64,000 bases of DNA from Helianthus annuus. Its lineage: Eukaryota; Streptophyta; Magnoliopsida; Asterales; Asteraceae. A model generated the notes under the pieces. The model worked only from the letters and a program-made list of their open reading frames with translations, was not told where the DNA came from and made no database searches. Of the stretch, positions 11,209 to 23,300 are shown one piece after another (within the stretch, counting starts at the first letter, position 1; the number at the start of each line of letters is the position of its first letter). Location: NCBI RefSeq assembly GCF_002127325.2, contig NC_035436.2, forward strand, positions 20,433,645 through 20,497,644, read 5' to 3'. The position numbers were made by a program, and so were the translations under genes.

Positions 11209-11918
11209 TAGCTAATTTTCATATTATGGTATGGTATTAGTTAAAGAAAAAACTTATTATGTATTTTCATGTTTTTAAGACGATGTATGTATCCTGCATG
11301 ATGATGGCAGAACTCAGAAGGTACCGAATCTAATCTAATTTCTCTTTTGTATCTTGTTTATTTTTAGTCGTATAAACGGGTTAGTTAGTTAGTTCAGTTT
11401 TGAGAAAAAAAGTGATGAAAATCTGACTGTTTGAAATTTTCAAATTAACCCAATATATTATTAAATAAATGATCTTTAAAAAGTACAGATGTAAAAGTGT
11501 AGCATTCTTTTCTCTAGGTTTCAACTCAAGAAAACATATTTTTTTTTAATTTACTTTGAACACTAAAACACAAAATTAATTAAATTAAATTATATATATT
11601 TATTAAAGTCGGGAGGGAACACAAACCCGAGTAGAAAACTAAGCCAAATTCCTTTGGGTTGGAAATAGGCCCAATACAACTAGAGAGATTTGGGCTGTAA
11701 ACGAACCGAACAAACACGAACAAGACCATATTCGTGTTCGTTCGTTAAGGAAATTAACATGTTCATGAACTGTTCACGAACGCATACCGAACATAAGTTT
11801 ATGTTCGTGTTCGTTCGTTAAGAAAATTCAGTTTCGTGTTCGTTCGTTAAGAAAATTCAGTTGTTCACGAACAGTTCGTGAACACTGGTCTCGAACACAA
11901 ACGAACGCAAACGAGCAT
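11209..11918. other. 3' flank of copy A and GTTCGTTCGTTAAG repeats
   Basis: 11209-11340 matches the 3' flanks of copies B (26682-26815) and C (35566-35660), so it belongs to the duplicated gene unit. 11730-11910 holds three copies of TTCGTGTTCGTTCGTTAAG plus inverted CACGAAC groups, a low-complexity repeat of unknown origin. No ORF or RNA gene is seen. Confidence 0.7.
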
Positions 11919-14232
11919 TGTAACACCCCAAATTTCGTATCTTAAAAAAAATTATTTTCGTGATGCTAAATAACAGAAAACACGGTAAATATAAAACGGT
12001 ACCGTAATGTAATACCTCGTAAAATCATACCCAGTAAAATAAAGACACGTGTCATGTAATACAAACGTGTTGTAAAAACGGATCCAGATAAAGATGTATG
12101 ATAGGATTTAAAAGCGTCAACATGTTAATTTATACCTCTGAGCGACCTATTAATAAATCCCGAACCTTAAAATGGTTAATAGACATCTAATATATGTAAT
12201 AAAAATCTTGTTATCCATAATAAAAATCAATCAAAACTCATAAGTAAGAATCCTATGTGAGTTTTCGACAAAGAATTATGCATTTAAATTCCTTCAAAAG
12301 AATCCGAGACCAACACAAATGCATGGCATCTTCCTAAGGCATGCAAAGCCTGATTAGTGGTCCCAATCTGATCAAAATGGCCTAGGAATTGAGCACGACA
12401 AAGTTGCATGGTCCAAGCTTTAAAGTTTGCAAATTTTTGTCCTCAGACCATCGGATACGGACCGCAAGGGTCCAGACTTACGGTCCGCAAGGATCATATC
12501 TGGGCGCATCAGACCAGGTTCGGTTACGGACGGCAACCCCCTAGGCTTACAGTCCGTAAGAGATGGATACGGACCGCAAGACATTTTGCTTACGGTCCGT
12601 AAGACTGTCGCTGGCAGCAGAAGTGGACAGCTGCCTGTTCAGCTAGTTCCACCGCCTTACTTGAGTGGTATTCGAATTCTGAGGCTCCTGCAACTGGTTT
12701 TGGCATCATAGGGACACCTGGGATGATCTTGCAACACATGTAGACTAGTTTGGCATGATCTTGTGCATTTCGGTTCAATATATAAGAGAATGAAGTTACA
12801 ACCATTCTATTCACTTCATTCAAACTCATTTCAACTGATCTCTGGAGCTCTCTGGACAACAACCAACTTCTCCTAGGATCCATAAGCATACTTAGGACTC
12901 TTATAAGTGTCCTTAATCCTTTTTAATTCAGTTTAGCTTAGTTGATTAGCTAAAAGTCAAACCATCGTAATTAAGGTTTGACTTCGAGATTAGTCCATAA
13001 TTACCCAGTCAAATCTCGAATTAAAAATACCCATGAGTTGGTAATTATGTGGGTAACAAACCCTTAAAAGGGTACCCTCTGATTCCCACTCTAACTGGGT
13101 CAATTGTCGGGTCAAACTTGATCTTAAAAAGACAACAGAAAGCTTTATTTCTAATTAATGCATAATTAGTAATGTAGGATCCATGCAACCTATTTTATCA
13201 TTAATATAACTTGGTAATTAATGTAAGAACATGTCTAAACATGTTCACCCCGACAATTTTCAGTTTAGGCCCGGTTCGGGACCGAAAGTCGCATAGTTTG
13301 ACTTATACTTTGACTTTCAGTTTTGACCCGTTTAAGCCTAGTTTAGGGTTTCCTTAGAGCTTCTTTTGGACCTAGTTACATGTTAGTATAACCCTCTGTG
13401 ATTATACGGCTTGGTTCATTAGTTGTCCAATTATTATGCAAGTTTCCGTTAATTGCCTAAATGTTGACTATTATGCCCTTTTCACCTTAAAATGTGATTT
13501 TTGAAAAAGTAAAAGAGTAGGAACCTTCACTACTAATTTATAAACTTGTACCAAAAATTTGATATCAGGTTGAGGTCTAAATTAAGAGTTATGCTCATTA
13601 GCGTAATGAGAAAGCTTTTTAATAATTAAATGGCATAATTAGCATATAGCCTATATAAACCCAATTTTTGATACCAAACATTATACCTACTGATATAAAA
13701 TAACATTTTGGGATTTTTAAAGATTTTTATTTATTTTTAGGCTGAGCATAACTTGGAGTTCTAAGCTTATTTCGGTTATTACCGGTTTTGCCCTTTTGGG
13801 CTATAAAATGAGTTTTATAAATCCTTTTGATACCAAATCTTTTTCTACTGATCTAATATGATAAATAAATTATTTTGAGCCTTCTGGAATTATAAAAATA
13901 TCAGCTTTCCTTTCGAAACTCGGAAATGGCTCCAAACCGCCTTTTTAAGCATTTTTAACGCATAGTATGTGTCAAAACCATTTTTAAAAATATACGGGTT
14001 AATGCCTCAGTAAATTTTTATATTCTAACAGTAGGCAAATGTTTTAAACTCAGATTTCCAGTTTTGACCTTTTAGGCTTATGTGAAATTACCAAAATGCC
14101 CATACGGTGCATAGTATGGTTATAATCAATAAATTTCACATATATATGATACCCTACTGTTATAACTTATTAAATTAAGTATAATTACTAAATAAATCAG
14201 ACCTGTAACTCAGATTACTAATTGAACTCTTT
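11919..14232 (+). repeat. Gypsy-type LTR fragment
   Basis: It starts TGTAACACCCC like the gypsy LTRs elsewhere in the window. Near 12440-12605 it has palindromic CGGACCGCAAG / TTACGGTCCGTAAG repeats, a layout like the arrays in those LTRs. No clear LTR end, primer-binding site or target duplication is visible, and it abuts NLP copy B inside what was intron 2. It is probably a truncated LTR. Short ORFs in it are not credible. Confidence 0.55.
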
Positions 14233-14273
14233 TATAAAATGTTTTATATTACTTGTGTTTTGTTTGTCTGCAA

Positions 14274-15102
14274 AGGGAGGGTTTCAATATCGTTCCTCCA
14301 CAACTACTTTTGCTGCCTTGCGACGTATGTTTCTAACCGGATAGAACAGTATGACTGACTATGTATGATTTCTCATTTAAATACTTTTCTCTCTTTAAAC
14401 AGGCTACTACCGGGGATTTCCGACTTGTCGAGAGAGAAATTGAAAAGGCATTACAAGTGGTTGTTGAATCACATGTTATAACTCTTGGTCAAGTCTGGGT
14501 CACTTATGAGAATTCTCATCGTAAGAAGAGACGGGCGTTATTAGGCAAACTTAGATCTTATTGTGTTGCTAGTCCCTATGGCAATGATCACATGTCTTTT
14601 CTTAAGCGTTTCTATCAACAGCTTTTTGTTCTTCCTTTGGAAAAGGCGGAGCGCGGTCTAGTTGCGAGGACACTTGAAACTCGTCAGGCACACCTGTGTA
14701 GAAACATCTTTAAGTTTAGTGATAACAAGGGGGTCTTGGCGGTACTCTCAGCCGGTGCAAAATGTACTTCTTTTGCTATATGCTTGAAGAGTTCTCACAT
14801 GGGAGAGTGTGACTACGTGTTTGAGTTTTTTTGGCCCCTAAGTCCTAACCCCTTGCCCTTGATGGAGGCTTTGATACTGACACTAAGGGAGTATTTGCCA
14901 AGTTTCAGGTATGCTGCTTCTGGGGCACAACTTGGTGATGAATTACTTGTTATAGATGTTGAGAATTCTTCTTCTGGGAGTGGGAGCAACCCTGCCGAAC
15001 TGTCAGAAACACACAAAGCATTACAAGAAACAGGTAAGAAGAGAAAGTCCACTAAGAAGAGAAAGTCCACTAAGGGTCAAAGTGAGTTGACTGAAGCATA
15101 TC
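14274..15102 (+). pseudogene. NLP-like gene copy B, 5' part (truncated and split)
   Basis: Exons 1 and 2 are missing, replaced by the LTR fragment on the left. The exon 3 remnant is 14274-14324, but its acceptor AG has become AA and the donor context is altered. Exon 4 (from 14403) is open and matches copy C through the GAF-like region, including the DYVFEFFWPLS segment, with seven T in the run. An 18-bp tandem duplication gives a repeated KKRKST block. At 15102 a copia element interrupts the codon after EAY, and the reading frame runs into the LTR and stops at 15239. The gene resumes at 26377. Confidence 0.85.
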
Positions 15103-15744
15103 TGTTGGTGCACTTGTGTCTGTACTTTGTCTGTATTCGGTCTGTATGTAAACGATGTCCAAAGTTGGTCTGTAAGTTGACCAAGTCAACTATCCTCCTA
15201 GTTAGACTTGGTCAATCTGTTTGTAATATGCTAGTCTGAATCGAAGGATAGCCTCGAAGGATACTGTCGATCCTTCGAGGTAATCGAAAGATATGCTTCG
15301 AATTGTTGGACCTCGAAGGATTATCCTTCGAGGTCATTGATGATCATTCGAACATGTTGTCATCGATAGATGATCCTTCGGACCATCTATCGGATCCTTC
15401 GACCAAGACCTGCTGTGTATGGGTATATATACCCATACAGTGTGTTGTATTTCAGAAGACACAAGGCAGACACCAAGAGAGAGCACATCCGAGAGATAGA
15501 GAGGATACTCTGCTGAAAACACACACACATACACTTTGAGAGTTTGCAAACTGATTGTAAACATTGTGCTTGTAACCGGAACCTTCATACGTATTAATAC
15601 AGTGGTGTTAATCGGTGAATCTTGTGTGTTTGTGTTTCTCTACTTGCTTCATCCCGGTTTGCCTACTAGCTTGGATTCCGCACTTGCTAGTGGGTTAGTA
15701 TAACAAGGTTTAGGTTCGTAATCCTCCGCGAAAAGGGACCTACA
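15103..15744 (+). repeat. 5' LTR of copia 1
   Basis: Starts TGTTGGTGCAC and ends GGGACCTACA. U3 holds several TTCGA-type motifs (15239-15400). A TATATATA core at 15424-15431 is the likely promoter, placing the transcript start near 15455. Later parts include the R/U5 sequence up to the primer site. Confidence 0.93.
15416..15439 (+). promoter_or_regulatory. Palindromic TATA promoter of copia 1 5' LTR
   Basis: TATATATA sits at the centre of a perfect 24-bp palindrome (arms GTATGGG / CCCATAC). In the 3' LTR one arm base is changed (G at the position equivalent to A15437), and that is the only LTR difference I found. Confidence 0.75.
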
Positions 15745-15746
15745 AG

Positions 15747-15758
15747 TGGTATCAGAGC
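15747..15758 (+). other. Primer-binding site of copia 1
   Basis: TGGTATCAGAGC two bases after the 5' LTR, complementary to the initiator tRNA-Met 3' end. Confidence 0.92.
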
Positions 15759-16128
15759 TTGGCTCTTTACCTTGTTTAAAACCGGGTTGTTCGAGTTCTT
15801 GGTGTGTTTGGACACTAGGTTTAGCACCCGTTTTGGTGGTTTTTCTTGCTTTTCTAAACTGAAAAACGGTTTCTAAACCTTCGGGAGTGTTCAAGGTTGG
15901 GTTGGGTAACTTGAAAATTTGTTTTTGAGTGTGTTGGTAAATTCCGGCCATATCTCCGGTCAGTATTCCGGTGAACAGGTTCTGGATAAGATTTCCATTT
16001 TTGGCATATTTTATTTCAAAATCGGAGTTGGTAAGGAAGGTACAGTCTGACCATTCCTTTTTGCCGAAAGTTGGCTCACCAACCACATCAACTTTTCACC
16101 AACCTGTCGTACTTTTGTCAGTGTGTCA

Positions 16129-16590
16129 GACCGTCGAAAGATAACTTTCGAGCTCGAAGGTTCATCCTTCGATCAAGGAGATTCGAAAGATAACCATCCT
16201 TCGAACATCTTTCGAAGTCAGTGTGTTATCCTTCGAGTCAAGGAATCTTTTCGATAGATACATCCTTCGAGTTACTGTTCATTACGAAAGATAAGGATCC
16301 TTCGTGTTGGGTGAATCTTTCAAGGTTATCATTCGAGGTTATTGTTCGAGCCATCAACAGTGATCCTTCGAACACTGTTGATTCTTCGAACAAGTGTCAT
16401 CTTTCGAGACCTGTGTTCGAAACATAAGGAGAATCTTTCGAAATCATCTTTCGAAAGATAAGGATCCTTCGTATAGTCAATCTTTCGAAGTCAATCCTTC
16501 GAAGTCTTTGTTCGAAACTCAACAAGGATCTTTCGAACCTTGTTGATCATTCGAACAAGTATTGATCTTTCGAACAGGTTGCATGTTTCG
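16129..16590 (+). repeat. TTCGA-motif array in gag leader of copia 1
   Basis: Dozens of near-copies of ATCCTTCGA, ATCTTTCGA and their complement TCGAAAGAT, in mixed orientation with irregular spacing. They lie between the primer site and the gag ATG. Mixed orientation allows many alternative RNA hairpins. From the expected transcript start to 16582 the plus strand contains no ATG. Confidence 0.8.
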
Positions 16591-16655
16591 ATTCATATTT
16601 GTTTTTGCACTTAACAGTTTGTGGTGTGTAGGTTTGGTACTTATATTTGATCAAA

Positions 16656-19600
16656 ATGAGTTGTACTAGTCCGTGGGATTGGAGTTTGGACTCACGATCC
16701 AATCAAGAGCTAGTCACTGCTGCAGATTGGGCAAAGAGTATGATTCCACAGCCATCAATCAGTCCAAGTCAATGGGCTTTGGTATCCAATCAAAGTCAAA
16801 GTCTTCAGAACCTTCTGATTAGTGAGAGTGAAACTGGCAGCAACAATCGTCCACCTAAGTTGAACCATATGAACGATTTTCCATCATGGAAAAACCGTTT
16901 TCACACATATGTTCAAGGGCAAAGCACTGATCTTTGGACGTGTTTCATTAATGCGTTCAATACTAATCTTGAAACTGCTGCGTCAACTTCAGAGGGTTAT
17001 GCCAATATGCTTGAAAATGACAAGAAGGCTTATGAATTGGAGAAAAAGGCCTTTGCCACACTTACTCAAGCACTCAACAAAGACATCTACCATCAGTTCT
17101 CATATTGCAAGTCCACGAAAGCATTGTGGGATGCCTTAGTTGCTAGAGGAGAAGGCAATGCAGCTGCTCGAAAATCTCGGCATGATTTGTTGAAGAAAGA
17201 GTTTGAATCCTTTCAGTTTTTGGAAAACGAGACTCTGAATGATATGATCACACGTTTCTATCATTTGATTAGTGAGATGTGTGCTTATGGAGTTGTCTCT
17301 ACTCAACAAGACATGGTGAGTAGATTTGCTGACGCCTTACCTCCAAAGTGGAGTTCTTTCATTGAGCTGTTGAAGCATACTGGAACTCTAGATCAAGTCA
17401 ACATCTATGAGTTCATTCAAAAGCTGGAACATAAAAACGATGAAGAAATTAGGAAAGCAAGGCGTGCTCCAGCTCCTCAGAATACAGAAATGTATCTTCC
17501 AGGATTCGATGCTTTGGCAAGATCCGCTGCAGCTCAGCAACAGCAACCTAAGCTGCAGACTGCATTTGTGTCGAATACAAGTTCAAGTTCCTTTCCGTTT
17601 CCTCAGTCAACAGCTGCTCCACCACAACCTCAATTCGATCCGAGGTCTTACATTCCTGTTCCAACACAGCCACAACCACAACCTCAACAACAACAACAAC
17701 AAGCTCACTATACAAGCAATCCTCAACCTCAACCCCAAAGTCATCACACAATCCGAGTCGACAACTCAAATCTTTCACACCTTAGCATTGAAGTTGCTAA
17801 GGAACATATGGAGATTATCAACACCATGGTCAGTGCATACTGTGGTTTGGTAGCAGGTCAGCTTGGGAACATCAACATGACCAATGAAGATTATGATCAG
17901 ATCGACAAGGAAGAAATGGAGTTGATGGATATTAAATGGGCTTTTGCTAGTGCGGTTAGAAGGGCAAAAGATTTCATGGCACGAACTGGAAGAACTTCGT
18001 TGGAAGGAAAGAAAAACACGAAGTATGGGTTTGATATTAATGCCGTCACGTGCTTTAACTGTGGCGAGAAAGGGCATTTTAAACGTGAGTGCACTCGACC
18101 AACAAAACACGGCAATCACAACCCTTTCAGAAACCAGACGAATGTGAATGCCCAACAAGAAAACTGTGAAAGGAGGATGGTGGCAGTGAATAACAATCAG
18201 GGACAGCCTGGAACTACCAATCACAATCGGGCTTTGGCTGTTCAAGCTGATGAAGGATGTGACTGGTCAGTTCAGTTTGGTGAAGGTGATCAGGGAAGTG
18301 GAACTGCTTTGTATGCTAAGGTCATCGAGCATGTTCATAAAGAAGAATCTTCTGGAAGTGATGACAGTTCTGGTTATTCTGGAAGTTCGGATGAAGAAGG
18401 CTCTGTTTCTGGGGATAATCACTCAGAGCCTGATGAGAGGGAGGAAGAAAGTGAAGATATTCAGGATCTTCTGAATGAAGCTGATGAGCTTAAATGTCAG
18501 AAATCAATTCTGATTAGGAAGGCTGCTGCTACATCAACGGAAATGGAAAAGCTATTTTCTGAAGATGGAGCTTTTTCTTTTCAAACTGCCTTTATGGCAT
18601 ATGGTTCAGCCTCTACTAGTCAGGTAAATTCTGAACCTCCTGCCCCTAGTATTTGTAGCTCATGTGCTGAGATGAAGCTTGAATCAGAAAAGCTTCATAG
18701 TCATAACCAGAATTTGGTTATTGAACTATCGAAATGCAAAGAGGCAAACATGGCTTTAACCCGGAATGAAAAAGAATTTAAATCTGTAATAGAAACTTTA
18801 AAGAAAAATGTGTCCGAGGTTAATAAAGTAGTTTACCACAAGCAAGTGAGTATAAATGAATATATTAACATTGTGGAAGAAACTAAAAAGCAATTAGCCA
18901 TTGCCCAATGCGAACATGATGCGATCAAACAGAAATTGGATAGTTATTCTAACTCCCAATTTGTGCTTGATCACATCATCGATGTTCAACAACTAAAGGG
19001 AAATCAGAAAGGCATAGGGTATAACAAATGTCCGCCCCCCTTGATGAACAACTATACCAAGATGCCTGATGAGGAAGAAATGCCTCGGTATGAACCCAGT
19101 GTGCCTCTTGATGTTGAGGAGTTTGCTACTGGCCTTGGGTTCAAACCGGACAATTCTTCAAACACAGCCTCTAAGGAACAAGAAACTTCACCATCCATGA
19201 AGCAAAGTCCTCCAATTATCGAGGACTATGAGACATCGGATGATGAATCAGAAGTGGCTGTAAGTGATCAGGATGAATCACTTAGCAAGATGAAAGGAGT
19301 AGATATTCCACGAGAGAATCACATCCTTTGTGATCCTGATACTCCTGAGATTCCATCGGTTAAGAAGCAAGTGATTGATCCTGTCAAGGTTGATAAGACA
19401 GGTGTGTCTACTGTTAAAAGCAGTAATGTGTTGTACACCTTGGTTGGAGATAATAAAATCTACTCAGATCATGTTTTTCCAATTAAAAATGTAAATAAAT
19501 CTTTGATTGACAAAGTCTTTGAAGACAATACAAACAAATTTTTGGGAAAAACACTTCCGGGAATTGTTGTAACACAATGTGATCCAATTCCTAAGGCTGA

Positions 19601-20381
19601 GATTAGAAAACAGTTTGGTAATCAAAAATCTCCAACCACTCAACAACCGACTGCTTCTAAGGGTAAACAACAACAACGAGCTCCAAAGCCAAAGGCTAAG
19701 GTTGAATCAAAAGGAGCTCGTTACATGAAGAAAGGAAAAGATGTTAAGTTTGTAGCATCAAAGGGTACAGATAAAATTGAGACTTTTGAAAACAAATCAA
19801 ACACTGATTTTGTACAACAAGTCAAGATTTTGAAACGTAACATTGATAACAATTACACCCAACACACAAACGGGTGTGATGAAAGAGCAAGTACCTCAGG
19901 TTCTACAGGCTCAACATCTGGTAGTCGATCAAGTTCTCCTAAGTCTGTTGAAAGGAGAACTTGTTTCAAATGTGGAGAAATTGGGCACATTATCAGAAAC
20001 TGCCCAAATGCTCCAAAGAAGAAATTGGTTGAAAAAGCTCCACCTGAAACAGTTCACCCTCAACGTCGGTCAGTTTCACCTAAACAAGATAAACGAACTG
20101 TAAAAGAACAAGAAACTAAACAACGACGTAAGAACATGAAAACTGTTGAAAAAGCTTTAAAATCTGAAGTTAAAACAGTGCAAAAGGAACCAAGTGTGTC
20201 ACAACCTGTAAAACCAGAATCTTCAAAAACTGGTAGGCACAGACAAACTTGGTTACCTAAGTCGGGTGACAATTCAGGGGGAGCAGTTGTTCTTAAAAAT
20301 CATCAAGAGATCGAGCTCACGTTTCGTGATGCCAAGGGACGACCCAAGACCACTAAGGCTTGGGTCCCCATTCTCAACTGA
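16656..20381 (+). CDS. gag: Gag polyprotein of copia 1, extended, two zinc knuckles
   Basis: Structural protein that packages element RNA in virus-like particles. Starting from the first in-frame ATG it has 1241 residues, very long for a copia Gag. Order: copia-type Gag core (about residues 55-275, PPKLNHMNDFPSWKNRF near its start); a Gln/Pro-rich linker (about 290-365); a first CCHC knuckle CFNCGEKGHFKREC near 466; a Ser/Asp/Glu-rich acidic part; a predicted coiled coil (about 670-790); a basic part; and a second knuckle CFKCGEIGHIIRNC near 1103. No frame damage. An upstream ATG at 16583 in another frame overlaps the start. Stop TGA at 20379-20381 separates it from pol. Confidence 0.92.
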   Translation: MSCTSPWDWSLDSRSNQELVTAADWAKSMIPQPSISPSQWALVSNQSQSLQNLLISESETGSNNRPPKLNHMNDFPSWKNRFHTYVQGQSTDLWTCFINAFNTNLETAASTSEGYANMLENDKKAYELEKKAFATLTQALNKDIYHQFSYCKSTKALWDALVARGEGNAAARKSRHDLLKKEFESFQFLENETLNDMITRFYHLISEMCAYGVVSTQQDMVSRFADALPPKWSSFIELLKHTGTLDQVNIYEFIQKLEHKNDEEIRKARRAPAPQNTEMYLPGFDALARSAAAQQQQPKLQTAFVSNTSSSSFPFPQSTAAPPQPQFDPRSYIPVPTQPQPQPQQQQQQAHYTSNPQPQPQSHHTIRVDNSNLSHLSIEVAKEHMEIINTMVSAYCGLVAGQLGNINMTNEDYDQIDKEEMELMDIKWAFASAVRRAKDFMARTGRTSLEGKKNTKYGFDINAVTCFNCGEKGHFKRECTRPTKHGNHNPFRNQTNVNAQQENCERRMVAVNNNQGQPGTTNHNRALAVQADEGCDWSVQFGEGDQGSGTALYAKVIEHVHKEESSGSDDSSGYSGSSDEEGSVSGDNHSEPDEREEESEDIQDLLNEADELKCQKSILIRKAAATSTEMEKLFSEDGAFSFQTAFMAYGSASTSQVNSEPPAPSICSSCAEMKLESEKLHSHNQNLVIELSKCKEANMALTRNEKEFKSVIETLKKNVSEVNKVVYHKQVSINEYINIVEETKKQLAIAQCEHDAIKQKLDSYSNSQFVLDHIIDVQQLKGNQKGIGYNKCPPPLMNNYTKMPDEEEMPRYEPSVPLDVEEFATGLGFKPDNSSNTASKEQETSPSMKQSPPIIEDYETSDDESEVAVSDQDESLSKMKGVDIPRENHILCDPDTPEIPSVKKQVIDPVKVDKTGVSTVKSSNVLYTLVGDNKIYSDHVFPIKNVNKSLIDKVFEDNTNKFLGKTLPGIVVTQCDPIPKAEIRKQFGNQKSPTTQQPTASKGKQQQRAPKPKAKVESKGARYMKKGKDVKFVASKGTDKIETFENKSNTDFVQQVKILKRNIDNNYTQHTNGCDERASTSGSTGSTSGSRSSSPKSVERRTCFKCGEIGHIIRNCPNAPKKKLVEKAPPETVHPQRRSVSPKQDKRTVKEQETKQRRKNMKTVEKALKSEVKTVQKEPSVSQPVKPESSKTGRHRQTWLPKSGDNSGGAVVLKNHQEIELTFRDAKGRPKTTKAWVPILN

Positions 20382-20397
20382 TGTGTTTAATTGACAT

Positions 20398-23300
20398 GTG
20401 CAGGATGTTCTAGGAGGAACTATTAATAGTCATTGGATTGTTGATAGTGGAGCATCCAGGCACATGACTGGCGACTTACGGCTCCTATACGATGTGAGAA
20501 ATATTAGAGGAGGGTATGTTGCTTTTGCGGGTGATAAAGGTGGATACATCACTGGAGAAGGAAGTATCTCCAATGGTATCGTGTGCTTTGATAAGATCAA
20601 TTATGTGAAGCAAATTGATCACAATCTTCTGAGTGTGTCGCAAATCTGCGATAAAAAGTTCTCAGTGATTTTTGATGACGCTGGCTGCTATGTGCTGAAA
20701 CCTGGATTCAAAATTCCACAAGAATGGATTCTCTTATCGGCTCCGAGAGTTAATGATCTTTATATTCTCGACATGAGCCAAGCGATTACTACATCTGCAC
20801 AAGTCACTTGCTTTGTCTCAAAAGCCACAGAAAAGGAGTCTATATCTTGGCACAGAAGAATGGGACACATTCACTTGAGAAAGATGAACCATTTGGTGAA
20901 AAATAACCTTGTGAATGGTGTGCCTGTAAGAAGTTTTCATCTACAAGATATCTGTGTCTCGTGCCAAAAGGGGAAGCAAACAAAGAAGTCTCACCCTTTG
21001 AAGAAAATCAACACTGTCAGCATGCCTCTCGAGCGTCTTCATATGGACCTTTTTGGACCTATGAAGCACAAGACAACGTTTGGTGATGCTTATTGTTTAG
21101 TAGTTACTGATGACTACTCTAGATTTTCTTGGGTATCTTTTATGGCACACAAGAGTGAAACTCCTGGCATCCTCAAGGATCTTCTTACAATGTTGGAGAA
21201 TCTCTATACGTTGAAAGTGAAAAGGATCCGAAGCGACAATGGAACTGAATTCAAGAATCAAGTTATGGATGAGTTTTGTACTTCTAAAGGCATTCTTCAT
21301 GAGTACAGTTCTCGTTATACTCCACAACAAAATGGTGTCGCTGAGAGGAAGAATCGGACGATTATAGAAACTGCAAGAACAATGTTAGTAGAGTCGGAAC
21401 TCCCTATTCAATTCTGGGGAGAGGCTGTATCGGCTGCATGCTACACGTTGAACAGAGTTCTTACAGTAAAGAGACATGGCAAGACTTGCTTCGAACTCCT
21501 TCAGAAAAGAAAACCGGATCTTTCTTACCTTGAACCTTTTGGTGCTCCATGTACTATGATTGAGCCGGATGGAAAGTTTGGTGCAAGAGCTATCGAGGGT
21601 TTCTTCCTTGGATATGCTACTCCGAATTTTCGTGTTTGGAATCTTGCTACCAAAAAGATTGAGCTATGGAGCGAAGTTAGGGTTCAAAGGTACACGAGTC
21701 CTGTTAGGGCTCCGGGTGATCCGTGGATGTTCGATTATGATGGGCTATTTGACTCCTTCAATCTGCCAACCTTTGACGAAGAATCAGCAGCGGCTAGGAT
21801 GTTGTTGGAAAGTGACAACGCTGCTGTCTCGCCTTTGGTTAGACCTATTGTTGTTGACCCTCAAGCTTCTTCGTCAGTCAACAATATGGTTCAAAATGAG
21901 GTTTATGAAGATGCTGCTGATTATAATGACTCTTCTGAAGATGATGAATATCATGATGCAGCCGAAGGTTCTTTAGCTCCAGCTGCTCCTGTTCAAGGTG
22001 CCTCTGGTGATACACCTCATACGCAGAATATAGATACTGCTGAAGGGAATGCATCTACCTCTACACACATTCCTGGTGTGGAGTTGGTTGTTGATCTTAA
22101 TCTTACCAATTTGGGTATCAATGCTCGTGTGCCAGATAATCCTGAAATGAGGATTCATGATACCCATCCCCAGCAGAATATCATAGGAGATGTCCATCGC
22201 GGTGTGCAGACGCGTAATCAGCTGAGAAACAACAGGAATGCTGGTTTGTATTCAGCTATAAGAGAATCTGGTCAACAAAATGACTGGTCCTTCGCGTGTT
22301 ACGTGTCACAAGAAGAACCAAAGTCGTGGAAAGAAGCATTGAAAGATAGTGCTTGGGTTGAAGCCATGCAGGAAGAATTACAGCAATTTCACAAGCTTGG
22401 TGTTTGGAAGCTTGTTGAAAAGCCTGAGAACTACAAGAAGATTGGCACTCGATGGGTCTTCAAATGCAAGAAAGACGACCGTGGAGTGGTTATTCGAAAC
22501 AAAGCTCGTTTAGTCGTTCAAGGTTTTCGTCAGATTGAGGGGATCGACTACAACGAAGTCTATGCACCTGTTGCACGTCTGGAAGCTATTCGGATCTTTC
22601 TGGCTTATGCCTCATTCAAAGGATTCAAGGTTTACCAGATGGACGTCAAAAGTGCATTTCTACATGGTGTGGTTGAAGAAGAGGTATATGTCGAACAGCC
22701 TCCAGGTTTTGAAGATCCTGTCCATCCCGATCGGGTTTGGTTGCTCAACAAAGCTCTCTATGGTCTTCATCAAGCGCCACGAGCTTGGTATGCAACCTTA
22801 TCTACATATCTGCTGGAGAATGGTTTTCGAAGAGGTCTTATCGACTGTACTCTCTTCATCAAAGAACAAGATGGAGATCTTCTTCTGGTACAGGTATATG
22901 TTGATGACATTATTTTTGGTTCTACTAATGATGTTTTGTGTAGGAATTTCGAGCGCATCATGCAGGATAAGTTCGAGATGAGTGCTATGGGGGAAATGAA
23001 TTTCTTTTTGGGCCTACAAGTGCAACAAACGGAGTCTGGGATATTCATCCATCAGACTAAATATGTTGGAGACATCTTGAGCCGGTTCCAGATGTCCGAT
23101 GCAACGCCCATTGGTACCCCATTGCCAACTAATCACGGAATAACTCCTGACTTGAAGGGTGAACCTGTTAGCCCTTCATACTATCGCGCGATGATCGGAT
23201 CCCTTATGTACCTCACAGCATCAAGGCCAGATATAATGTACCCAACGTGCCTGCTTGCCAGATATCAAGTTAACCCGAAGGCCTCACATCTTGCAGCTGT

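Noticed and set aside
16129..16590. TTCGA arrays as heat-shock elements
   Set aside because: Heat-shock elements need TTC and GAA spaced by two bases. Here TTC and GAA are mostly directly joined (TTCGAA) or single, so the match is poor.
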